NCBI RefSeq assembly: GCF_910592395.1
Contig: NC_088308.1
Span: 7,829,001-7,889,000, forward strand
Origin: Lineus longissimus
Lineage: Eukaryota; Nemertea; Pilidiophora; Heteronemertea; Lineidae
Length of the DNA stretch: 60,000 bases
Direction: 5' to 3'
Both the position numbers and the translations under genes were made by a program. The notes below the pieces were generated by a model. It ran no database searches and was not told the DNA's origin. It worked only from the letters and a program-made list of their open reading frames with translations. Below, piece after piece: positions 1-10,386 of this stretch (position 1 is its first letter; every line of letters begins with the position of its first letter).

Positions 1-3000
1 TTGGTTGATCTGCATGACAATGAAGAGATCAAAATTATTGGGGAAGTGAAGATAGGTAAGAGAACTGATATATGATTGATAGATTTATGAATTTATTGTA
101 TAATTTAATGATTGATTGATCACTCTGAGTCTGACTCTGTCTCTGACTCTCATCACTTGTAAATGACTGTAATCAGTCTCATCCAATCATTACAATTTTA
201 TGTCATACTAGTCATGCATATTCATATATTTAGCCCCCTCCCAGTCCTCTCCCCTCCTGGCATACTCCCCCTCCCAAAAAGCTGAAAAAGAGTGAAAAAA
301 CGCTGACTCCCGATGATTTCAGTCAGGTTGGTTCTGCTAAGCTAAATTTTCAATCATAGAATTTATCTAGCACAAGGCCAAGAAGATAGAATGATGGACA
401 ATTAAATGTTATACTATCACACATCCTTTATTCCAGCCCTTTCACATGATGTCACAAAGTCTCAAGACTCCGATGAAGATGTGCAATTTATTGTTCGTCC
501 TGGCAATGGAGGACATGTCTTATTACCTGTTACCAGGCCTTGTTTATTGGACGACGCTGAGGTTGAACAAGAAACCAGTCTTAATCATGGTGAGAATATT
601 TGTTAGGGTTTGCTGTATGGTTGTGACTTTGTTTTTATGTCGTTGTGACATTGTCTTTGTGTCGTTGTGACCTTGTTTTTATGTCGTTGTGACATTGTCG
701 TTGTGAGTTTGTTTTTATGTCGTTTTGACATTATATTTATGTCGTTGTGACCTTTTTTTTGTCGTTGTGACTTTGTCTTTGTGTCGTTGTGACTATGTCT
801 TTATGTCGTTGTGACATTGTCTTCATGTCGTTGTGACATTGTCTTTATGTCGACATGGAGGCCTGAACAAGAAACCAGTCTTAATCAAGGTGAGAGTATT
901 TCTCATTTGATAGGGTTGGCTGTATGGTTGTGACATTGTCTTTATGGCGTTGTGACATTTGTCTTTATGTCGTTGTGACATTGTCTTCATGTCGACATGT
1001 GCATCTGAAAAAAAACCCAGTCTCAATCATGGTGAGAGTATTTGTCAGTTGATAGGGTTGGCTGTATGATTGTGACATTGTCTTCATGTCGTTGTGACAT
1101 TGTCTTCATGTCGAGATGGAGATCTCAACAAGAAACCAGTCTTAATCAAGGTGAGAGTATTTCTCATTTGATAGGGTTGGCTGTATGGTTGTGACATTGT
1201 CTTTATGGCGTTGTGACATTTGTCTTTATGTCGTTGTGACATTGTCTTCATGTCGACATGGGCATCTGAAAAAAAACCCAGTCTCAATCATGGTGAGAGT
1301 ATTTCTCAGTTGATAGGGTTGGCTGTATGGTTGTGACATTGTCTTCATGTAGACATGGAGATATGAACAAGAAACCAGTCTTTATCAAGGTGAGAGTATT
1401 TCTCAGTTGATAGGGTTGGCTGTATGGTTGTGACAATATGTTCATCTTGACATGGATACCTGATGCAAGGAACTAGTTTTATTCATGGTAAGCAGAGTGT
1501 CATGATAAAGTCATAATATAAATAATAATAATAATAAAATAAAATAAATGTCATGATAAAGTCATGTCTCATTATTTTGCATTTGGCAGATCATGATACT
1601 CTTGACTCAGTCTTAAAGATATCATATTTTGCTGTGGAACCTCCCAAAGCAGACATCTCTCTATACAGGACACCCTCTCTATTAAGGACACTGTATTTGG
1701 TTCAATGTTGGTAATTTCCAGTCAATTTGACCTCTGTGATCAGGACACCTTTCAATTACGGACAGCATTTGTCAGTTCCAAGGGTGACATTAATATAGAG
1801 GTTCCACTGAATCTGAAACTGACCTTATTTCAGGTTGCACTATCCTTGTAGCAGACAGATATTACAGGTATGTCATGAAAGAAAGGCCAAGACGGAAGCT
1901 TCCTCCTACGCCTGGCGTCTTTGTCGCTCCGATGCCGCCAATGAAACCAAAAAGGAAAACTGGAGACGAGGTTAGTATCTATTTGGTCAAAAAACTTGCA
2001 TTCGCTCATCTGGGATAAAGATGTTGTTCTAAGTTATGAAATTTTTTAACTGTGCATAATGTATATCTGTGAGCCTTTGGCAGCCTGTTCTATTGGGTCT
2101 TTTTAGTGAAAAATATTTCGACAGACTTTTCCCTTGACTCTAGAGGTGTGTGTGTGTGTGTTAGGGGGGGGGGGGGTATTTAGATTGACAGATTTTAGGT
2201 TTCAAGGTGAGTTGTGCATTTCATACAATCACGTTTGAAAAAGTTATCACAACAGTAGATAAAAATAATTTGCACAAAAATCATAAGATGAATTAAAAAT
2301 TTCTGTATAAATAGATATCTAATTATTTTATTCTCGTAGGGTGATGGTGCTACCAGTCCTGAAGAGGTACCATTCCCTCCAGCTGATTGGTGTGTGATCA
2401 CTCGAGCTACTCTCGATGACGAACTTCTCAGACAGCTGCAAACATCAGAACAGGTGTGTGAGGTTGCAACTTGTCATAATATAAAGGCTTCATCGTATCA
2501 TGATTTCATGGAAAATTTCTTAAATATCTAATTTGGCACTTTTCTTTTTTGAATCCAATCGTTTGGGAAAAGGTCCCTGAAATACACCTCAACTCTTTTT
2601 GTGCAAATACATGTAAGTGATTTAATACTTGTGACCTTATTTCAGTGGTGTTACAATGATGTTGTCTCTACACATTCTTTGGTGTTCGACTTTAAAAATT
2701 TGAATTGAAGTTAAAAATTGAGGTTTATAGTCCGATATCAACTATGGTATAATGGTTGTCATTTAACTTCATAGTCTTTTATTTACTTAATGGTTTGGTG
2801 AAAGGGTTGGGTTGGCAAAATTATGATCTTTTGGAGAGATTTGATGGAGATTCTGGACTTGTTCCTTACATGTGTCTTCTTCGTCTGTTTTAGGTGGCCA
2901 ACCTTGCCGGGTCCTACGTGAGTAGACAGGTCATGTTGAACACCGACACCATGCTTTCAACACAAGACATGGACAGACTCTTCAAGTGCTTTCAGGTGTG

Positions 3001-6000
3001 TACTGCAGCTATGTAGTCAAAGCACATTCCGCAGCCGCAATCAGTCCTTGGCGTTTGTCCTCGGCCACCTGATTTTATTAAGAGAGAGCGTTGCTGCAGG
3101 CAATGGCTTGTTTCTCCGTATGGTGGTGTCCGAGTCTGACCTATTTTAAACTTTGATTTTCATGATTTGGGAGGAAAATGCTGACATAAATCTCGCAAAA
3201 ATTCAACTCTAATGCATATACTTTAACTTCTGGCACAACCAGCGTGTAATTTAGTCTTCTCCAAATAAGAAATGAGCAACTTCGTTTTCAGTTGATTTGA
3301 GGGAACTGTGTCTCTATACAGGTGTTTTCATTTTAAATTTGATATTCCAGGAAGAGGCTGTACACAATGCACGTCTGCTCTTTGACTTTATCCTTGACTA
3401 CCACCAGAAACAAAAAACACTCGCCGATTCAAATATGCCGAATCATCCTCCGGTTATATGGCTGCTGACCGAACTTCTCAAAACATCCTTGGTGAGTTGG
3501 TTTTAAAAAAAGTGTAATGTTGGATTGAAACCTGCCTTGGAAACTGGAATGTACCATTCAAGTCCAGTGCTAGTTTCAGCTGTTGTGTTTATTTGTTGTG
3601 TTTAGAACTAAGTGTGATGTTGGATTGAAACATGCCTTGGAAACTGGAATATGCCATTCAAGTCCAGTACCAGTTTCAGCTGTTGTGTTTATTTGTTGTG
3701 TTTAGAACAAAGTGTGATGTTGGATTGAAACATGCCTTGGAAACTGGAATATGCCATTCAAGTCCAGTACCAGTTTCAGCTGTTGTGTTTATTTGTTGTG
3801 TTTAGAACAAAGTGTGATGTTGGATTGAAACATGCCTTGGAAACTAGAATGTACCATTCAAGTCCAGTGCTAGTTTCAGCTTTTGTGTTTATTTGTTGTG
3901 TTTAGAACAAAGTGTGATGTTGGATCGAAACATGCCTTGGAAACTGGAATGTACCATTCAAGTCCAGTGCTAGTTTCAGCTGTTGTATTTATTCGTTGTG
4001 TTTAGAATAAAGTGTGATGTTGGATCGAAACATGCCTTGGAAACTGGAATGTACCATTCAAATCCAGTGCAAGTTTCAGCTGTTGTGTTTATTTGTTGTG
4101 TTTAGAACAAAGTGTGATGTTGGATCGAAACATGCCTTGGAAACTGGAATGTACCATTCTAATCCAGTGCAAGTTTCAGCTGTTGTGTTTATTTGTTGTG
4201 TTTAGAACAAAGTGTAATGTTGGATCGAAACATGCCTTGGAAACTGGAATGTACCATTCAAGTCCAGTGCTAGTTTCAGCTGTTGTGTTTATTGGTTGTG
4301 TTTAGAACAAAGTGTGATGTTGGATCGAAACATGCCTTGGAAACTGGAATGTACCATTCAGGTCCAGTGCCAGTTTCAGCTGTTGTGTAGAACAAAGTGT
4401 GATGTTGGATTGAAATATGCACTTTTGTGGAATATTTAAATGGAGTTACAGAGCCATTCTCCATTTTTGCACTGGCATCTTGGCTTTTAATTGATATGCA
4501 CTTGAGAAGACACCCAAATGATGATGAGGAGGAAGATAACGACGATTACTTAAGTATTGTGTGATTTCTTTTTGCAGGATCCAGTCGAGTATAACATCTG
4601 CTGGTTGAGGTTACTCAACACCTTCAGTCACTTCACCCAGAATCTTGACACGTTCACCAAATACATGACCGGTGCCGTTGTTATCGGGACAATGGCGGCT
4701 CACACCAAAGAGAAGCTGGTCCAAGAATATGGCTGCTACATCTTATCACAACTTGCAACTTACAGACCAATGCCTGGTCAAAAGGTATTTCTTCATAATG
4801 TTTTTTTAAAGGGTAACTCGTGTCAAATTTCACCATATAATGTTTTAGCTGTTTTTGACAAATGACTAAGTCACTTTCTCATAAATCGGTAAGGTTTTCG
4901 AATCGAAATGCACATTTTCTAGAAATTGATGGTTTAATCTCGCCTGGACGGCTCGCTTTGATGCTGTTTTCGTTTATGACGTCACAACATGAACATTTTC
5001 GCGGTCGCGGTGGTTTTCCATCAGCGATTTTATAATAAATCTAATTCAAAAGGGAAAATTTGAGCTTTACATTTGTGATCAACAATTAAAAAAGGACGTA
5101 TTTCCGCAAAGTTGTAAATCAAATCATAGTATCACTTTAAGTGTAGATAATGACTATACCCAAGTTGAGAAATATGCCCAGGCTGAAAATATGGATTTTA
5201 ATTTGAGATGTTTGGTTGTAAACTTTAGAACATTAGATTAAACTTTGAACAACCTCTTGCACTTTTTTCGTATCATTTTAATCCAATTTTGTCCTTTGAC
5301 AGGTACTACTGAAGGAGAGTGGAGTCGAACTTATAATCCGTGCCATGAAGACGTTTCCCGCTGAAGCGACCATATTGAGACCGGCGTGTCGAGCTCTTTC
5401 AAACGCCACTGTCATGGTCTCGTCGATTGTCAACCAAATGATATCAGCTGGTAGGTGGAGTACTGCTTGGGTCTTCAAAGCACGGAAAACACAGAAATTA
5501 CCTAAAATAGCATCCCACGAAGTTACTATTTATAGCTCACAAGGTCAATTGCATAAGATATTGATGACGTTTTAGTCACGTGACAGTCGGCCATCGACAC
5601 TTATTTCTACGCATTTGAGATTATATAAAAGTCAATTATCTTTGACCCTGCATTGTTTTTAGCATGAATGATACCATAGAGTCAGAGAGAGAAATATTCA
5701 GAACAATTATGTAGTATTTCCAACACTCGGACATGTTTGTCCGACATTGCCTGTAATTCAGTGATGGGGAAATAGAGGGCAGCAGCTGCAGTGACGTCAT
5801 CTTCGCGGAATGCTATTGCAGAAAATCTTGTCACAACATGACCAGTCAGGCAAAGAACTTTGATGGGTTATCATAGCCCATCGAGGTCTTGACCACCGAT
5901 CAGCCTGCGTCAGTCCCTACTCCGTCATACATTAATGAGACCAGTTGGCATTAGCTTGATCTACGCGAACCTCCTCAATAGACCTGCACATGATTGATTA

Positions 6001-9000
6001 AAAAGTCAAGTTCAAGACACTGCAAATGCCTTCAAGACAAATGTGTGATGAAATCTTTTGTATTCAGGTGAGGTCAATCCGACCATCAAAGACTCCATTG
6101 AGTTCAATATGAACCTGCTAGACTTCATCCAGAGCACCTGTGAGGAGGTTGTCAAGGCAACCATGGAGGCACACCCTGATGACCTTGGGATACAAACAGA
6201 GGGCAAGAGGCTATTGGTCTACTTCGATCCTGCATTCGACAAGGGGTAAGTCAAATGTCATCATATCCTAAATCGTGAGGTCTTCCTTTTCGAAGTTTAA
6301 ACACATCTTTAATCGAAAGAAAAGTATTCAGCTACTGGTACTGCTGACAGAAGATGTGTTAATCACTTCTAAAGATGAAGTAATACACTCAGTTGCGACT
6401 TTAAGTCCCCAACAATTGGATCAACGACCTCAAAGTCAGAGACCAGGCAACTAGTAATTCTTCTAATATAAAACAATGTAATTTTGCTGTGTTCTACAGT
6501 AATTGCCGACAGGATGTTGGTAAGTCTTGTGTGGCCATGCAGGAACATAGCGCTGCATGTTACGTATGTAGTTGTCAGTCTCTAAGTATTTGCACATCAG
6601 AAGGGATGATATACAGTAGAACCTCTCTATCAAGGACACCCTCATGACTGAGAAGTGCTATCCTTGATATAGAGGTGTCCTGATTAGAGAGATCAGGTTG
6701 AATGGAAACGACCAATTTGGGACCGAAACTAGTTACCTTAATAGAGAGGTTGTCCTTTATAGAGAGGGGTCCCTTAAGGAGGTCCCACTGTAGTTACAAG
6801 TATGTTGCTTGTCAGTATAATCAGTGACAATAACTGTTAATCTTTTCGTGTTGCACAGTTTAGATATGCAATTCTTTTTCTCAAACCGGTTTTGAACTTT
6901 TGTAGGATGTTTATCAGCCATTAGTGGTAAGACTATTGCAGATTTTCTCACTCTCACATTCTAACAACTGCATTGAAAATGTTTCATACACGAGAAACTT
7001 CCTAAAATAACATGCTTGCGAACCTGAGTGTATGCTTGTAGTCTTTTACGGTCTTTAAAATTCTTTCTAATCAAATCTATTTACTTGGCTGAGCTCTGTT
7101 TGGTGAAAGGTATAACATCTCCTCGGTTTCTGGTGAGTTGGACTCATCATACATGCATTTGACATGAATGAGCCTGTATCACAAAGTGCAGACTAACAAT
7201 AACATGGAAATGATTGCTTCGGGTGCACATTTTGTCATTGCTACTGGAAACATCATCTTTGCGGACGTTTCTCTTGACAGTTATAAGACAGCCTACCCAA
7301 CTCTGTCAGTGACGTGATCTCAAATAGAGATGAGGACTGCTAGATCTCCTGCGAGGAATGTGCAAAATCTCTTTCAGTAGTCCAAACCTCTTGAGATGTT
7401 TTCCCGACTTGTAATAAAGTACTCATTTTCATTTCAGAATTCACTTTTTAAAAAGAAAATGGCGTGGGGAGGAGTGCGATTTGGAGACAATTGGGGAAAA
7501 AGTCATGCAACAGGATTCGGAACCAAACGATACAATTTCAGTCAAGAATTCAGAATTACAAAACAATGATGCTCAAACACTTGTGAAGGATGCGGTAAAA
7601 CAGGACGGTCTTGAAGACTTGTCTCTTCAGAAGAACATTGGTGAAGACAAAACTATAAAAACTTCAGGTGAAGCAGTTGGTCTAAAGCCGCAGGGTGTGG
7701 TTGACCTTGGTGCTAGTCCTGATGACTTGAACATGCCAAAAGATGAAACTATTTGTGTCGAAAATCCAGACGTAAAAATGGGGGCGAATGTTGGCAGGAT
7801 GAGTGATGAACCTGATGGTGCTTTGAAGGTTGGTGCTAAAAATGATGTTGAAGGAAAAAGTGTTGAGATTATGGATGCTGAGGATATTGGTGCAGTCAAA
7901 GTGACGAACGTTCTTGATACTAACGTACTGGAGGGAACTGCTGATGGTGCAAATACAGGGAATTCCGGTGCTGATCATGTGCAAGGAGATGATTTGAAAG
8001 AGTTAGCAGACGTGAAAACGGAAGCAGACGACAAGGCGGCAGCCAGTAGTGGTGCAGGAAAGGATGACGGAGAAAAGGGACAGGTTGTAATTGACGAGGT
8101 TGATATCGAAATTGAGCCTGATGATGAAGAAGACGACACATTTGATGAAGAAAATGGTCCAGGGACTTTTACAATTTGTTTCGGCCGTCGCCAGTGGGGG
8201 AGTATCCATCCACCTGATGTTGACACCCTCGCCGCTGAGCGGAGTCCGTCTATGGTCGCTGAAGCTTTGCAAGTTGATGTGAAACATTTGGAGCAAGTGT
8301 ACGAGGTGTCCAGTGACCTTGATGAAGTCGATTATCGCAGACAGTGGGGCAGCGTGCACTACCCTAATGTGGATAAGCTACTCGCACAGCGGTCTCCATC
8401 AATAGTGTCGGACACCTTAGCGTCAGATTCGTCTTTAGAATTGCCGAGCCCTCAGTCGTTGAAGTTTGATAGCGATGTGGAAGTGCTGTCAGCTAAAACG
8501 TTTGGTAATGAACTGAACGTGCCAGGTCTTGAGCAACACGGCGTTGATCATGGATTGTATGATATCGTAGAGGAGGAGGTCGTGGGAATAAAAAAGACGG
8601 AAGATGAAGTCAGCGATGGACATGAGTACGTCTGCCAGGTGTTGGGCTGTAGAACACAGGTATGAATCTAATATACTTGTCCCGAGTAAGGCAGAGGCTG
8701 AGCACTCGTCTAGTTAACTTGTCTTTGCACACCCATGTTTTAGATAAAAACCCTTGGTGCTACATGTACAATCAAGAGGACAGCGATCGACTTGTGTTCG
8801 GACGTCACTCCTCTCTTCTTCAGTAATAATTTTCTACTGCCAAGTCCTCTGTACATTTCAGAGCCTTATTTAGTGTTCAGTTAGAAGGATACTGTTCCCA
8901 GACATCTCCGAAAAACGCAACAGGGTGGAAAGCGGTTTTCTGTTCTGTTAAGTTTAGGTCTTTTCATATTCCAGCTTCTTCAGTATATCTTCTCCCACTG

Positions 9001-10247
9001 GAAGAAATCCAAGTACCTGACAGCAGTGACCTCTATGGGTGACCCTATCAATCAACTCGTGCCAAAGCTCAAGCTTCCATCAACTCTGGCGGACTTCTTG
9101 TCGCAAGAGCCGAATGACACGGTCATTGCAATGTTGGTCAGTATCGTGGAGCAGATCTCTAAAAGGTGAGTTGAAGGCTGATTATATACTCCTTATATCT
9201 AATTTTAACTTAACTAGCTACATTGTACTGTTAACCTTGAAAATTTTGTGAGCATTTTATTTTTGCAAATCGGTCACTTGGATATGAATGTATGGTTTTA
9301 TCATTATGGTTTTGCAGTGGTACCTTTCTATTAAGGACACCTTGGAGCCTGACAAATGCTGCCCTTTATAAAGAGGTGTCCTGATTAGGGAGGTCAAATT
9401 GAATGGAAACAACCAATTTGGGACCAAAAATGGTGTCCTTAATAGAGAGGCTGTCCTTGATAGAGAGGTGTCTGCTAAGGAGATTGCACTGTACGTTTAC
9501 AGGTCATTTCACTACTGATCCATTTGTTTTCAGTTCCTTCAACCGAAGACCAAAACTGAAGCAGAAACTGTTGATTGTTGTGGAGAAACTGCTTCAACAG
9601 GAACTGACACCAGACCAGCTGATTGTGATATGCCGGGGAGCAAGTACAGTTGTCTCACTAGGAAAGACAGGTGCCTACGATGGACAGTAGTTGCTTTAAC
9701 TTGGTTTAGAAAGTCCTTGCTCTCAGGGCCAGATTTATAGGGTAGACCTGCTAAATTGTTGTGTTGTGGAGCAAATACGGTCATCTCACCAGATAGGTCA
9801 GTAAATGTGTGCTTCATTTGTAGGCAGTTCCTGCTGTATGCCTTTTCTTGAGGACTGCCTGCATTTAGTGTCGGAAGGGCTCATTGTCAGTCATTTTCCC
9901 CGTTTCCCTTCAAATTGCATCCAGGCCTACCTCTTACATCACTTCATCAAACTCAGTCGTGGTACAAAGGCCCAATGGCATGCTGGACTGACCACATTTC
10001 TTAGGATCTTGGTGCATAACACTGATGATGGGCAGACCATCAATATTTCAGTGACTCGAGCTGGTATCATTGACTCTGAGAATTTTTTCGTAATACCTAT
10101 TAAGTCTGATTTCCTGCTCTTTCAGATGTATCTACTCTAAAGCGTCTCTACACCATTGCCAAAGGACTCCTCAGGACTGGCGTCGAACCCTCTGCACAAA
10201 GTGCTGTCCAGGAACTTGTACGGTCAACCCAAGACTTCTCAACATAG
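1..10247 (+). CDS. Armadillo/HEAT-like helical-repeat protein, 3' part (5' end outside window)
   Basis: I do not recognise a named orthologue. Coding exons read by splice site and phase: 1-55, 437-589, 1834-1970, 2340-2453, 2894-2995, 3351-3491, 4578-4784, 5303-5450, 6068-6245, 7438-8659, 8975-9165, 9534-9670, 10126-10247 (stop TAG). They sum to 2,907 nt, 968 residues, with all phases matching. Exons 5-9 and 11-13 encode Leu/Ile-rich amphipathic helices typical of armadillo/HEAT solenoids (for example ELIIRAMKTFPAEATILRP in exon 8), so a scaffold or protein-interaction role is inferred. The 1,222-nt exon 10 is acidic, probably disordered, and holds a duplicated RRQWGS motif. The end of exon 12 is uncertain: 9643 and 9670 both keep frame. 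The stop lies 139 bp from the stop of the convergent SLC15 gene. No enzymatic motif is visible. Confidence 0.8.
589..1500 (+). repeat. Minisatellite that has copied the end of exon 2 and its splice donor
   Basis: Intron 2 of the helical-repeat gene opens with short GTCGTTGTGACATTG-type repeats (about 605-870), followed by larger composite units. Donor-like GT positions follow copies of the exon tail AACCAGTCTTAATCA at 890, 1032, 1151, 1293, 1390 and 1488; the authentic donor is at 590. Spacings are 300, 142, 119, 142, 97 and 98 bp. A 261-bp higher-order period (142+119) is repeated, so long stretches near 823-1026 and 1084-1287 are almost identical. The next real exon starts at 1834 in matching phase, so these copies are intronic in the simplest model. 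Confidence 0.85.
1632..1809. mobile_element. TA-type palindromic MITE, old copy
   Basis: A diverged member of the window-wide family whose ends resemble CAGTAGAACCTC and GAGGTTCTACTG. Internal motifs match the other copies (GACACC, TCTATTAAGGACA, AATTTGACCTCT, ATCAGGACACC). The first bases are mutated (CTGTGGAACC), which marks it as older. It lies in intron 2 of the helical-repeat gene, 24 bp before exon 3. Confidence 0.75.
3501..4430. repeat. 100-bp tandem array, about 9 copies
   Basis: TGGATTGAAA or TGGATCGAAA recurs at 3521, 3621, 3721, 3821, 3921, 4021, 4121, 4221 and 4321, exactly 100 bp apart without indels. A shortened last unit ends near 4430. The array starts about ten bases inside intron 6 of the helical-repeat gene, immediately after the donor at 3492, but it does not include exon sequence. 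Short open frames across it are repeat-derived. Confidence 0.95.
4808..5142. mobile_element. TTAA-type inverted-repeat element, copy 1
   Basis: About 335 bp that recur at 13026-13364. The element opens TTAAAGGGTAACTCG and closes ATAGTATCACTTTAA, so both ends carry a TTAA-like border with a short imperfect inverted repeat. It lies in intron 7 of the helical-repeat gene. TTAA borders are typical of piggyBac-type elements; that assignment is inference. No transposase frame is present. Confidence 0.7.
6614..6790. mobile_element. TA-type palindromic MITE
   Basis: 177 bp flanked by TA on both sides, opening CAGTAGAACCTCTC and closing GGTCCCACTG. Same internal AATTTGGGACC and ATTAAGGACA-type blocks as the other copies. 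It sits in intron 9 of the helical-repeat gene. The TA duplication and CAGT ends suggest mobilisation by a Tc1/mariner/pogo-type transposase (inference). Confidence 0.8.
8187..8420 (+). other. Duplicated RRQWGS protein motif in exon 10
   Basis: Within the acidic exon, two segments of about 28 residues align as RRQWGS, I/V, H, any, P, D/N, V, D, any, L, any, A, E/Q, RSPS, M/I, V, A/S, E/D, A/T, L. They start near 8187 and 8336, about 50 residues apart, and contrast with the surrounding low-complexity Asp/Glu/Val-rich sequence. The conserved Trp, the invariant RSPS and the spacing suggest two copies of a short linear binding or phosphorylation motif. I do not recognise the motif. Confidence 0.75.
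9315..9491. mobile_element. TA-type palindromic MITE
   Basis: 177 bp in intron 11 of the helical-repeat gene, opening CAGTGGTACCTTTC and closing GATTGCACTG, with TA on the right side. Same internal blocks as the copies at 6614 and 49658. It ends about 40 bp upstream of exon 12. Confidence 0.75.
9627..9798 (+). repeat. Degenerate two-copy duplication of exon 12 tail and donor
   Basis: The exon 12 end (9627-9672; GGGGAGCAAGTACAG, TCTCACTAGG, ACAGGT) is echoed about 127 bp downstream at 9754-9798 (GTGGAGCAAATACGG, TCTCACCAG, ATAGGT). The match is roughly 70 percent by eye, with a few gaps. The second copy is intronic in the chosen model. Confidence 0.5.
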
Positions 10248-10386
10248 AGATAAGTGCATCTGGATTACCGTACTACTAAATGCATGATCCACTGTCATGA
10301 TTTGTCCATCCTGCTCAATTGGGAGACTTCTTCAGCGAGGGTTTTACACATTCCCATACTCAAGGGGAGACAGTCCTGAATTATAG

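Noticed and set aside
4014-4464. Overlapping open frames of 62-70 residues on both strands in the 100-bp array
   Set aside because: They repeat with the array unit, have no splice or family support, and lie within a mapped intron.
7682-8359. Four long minus-strand open frames opposite the acidic exon
   Set aside because: Shadows of the plus-strand exon 10, caused by its biased codon composition.
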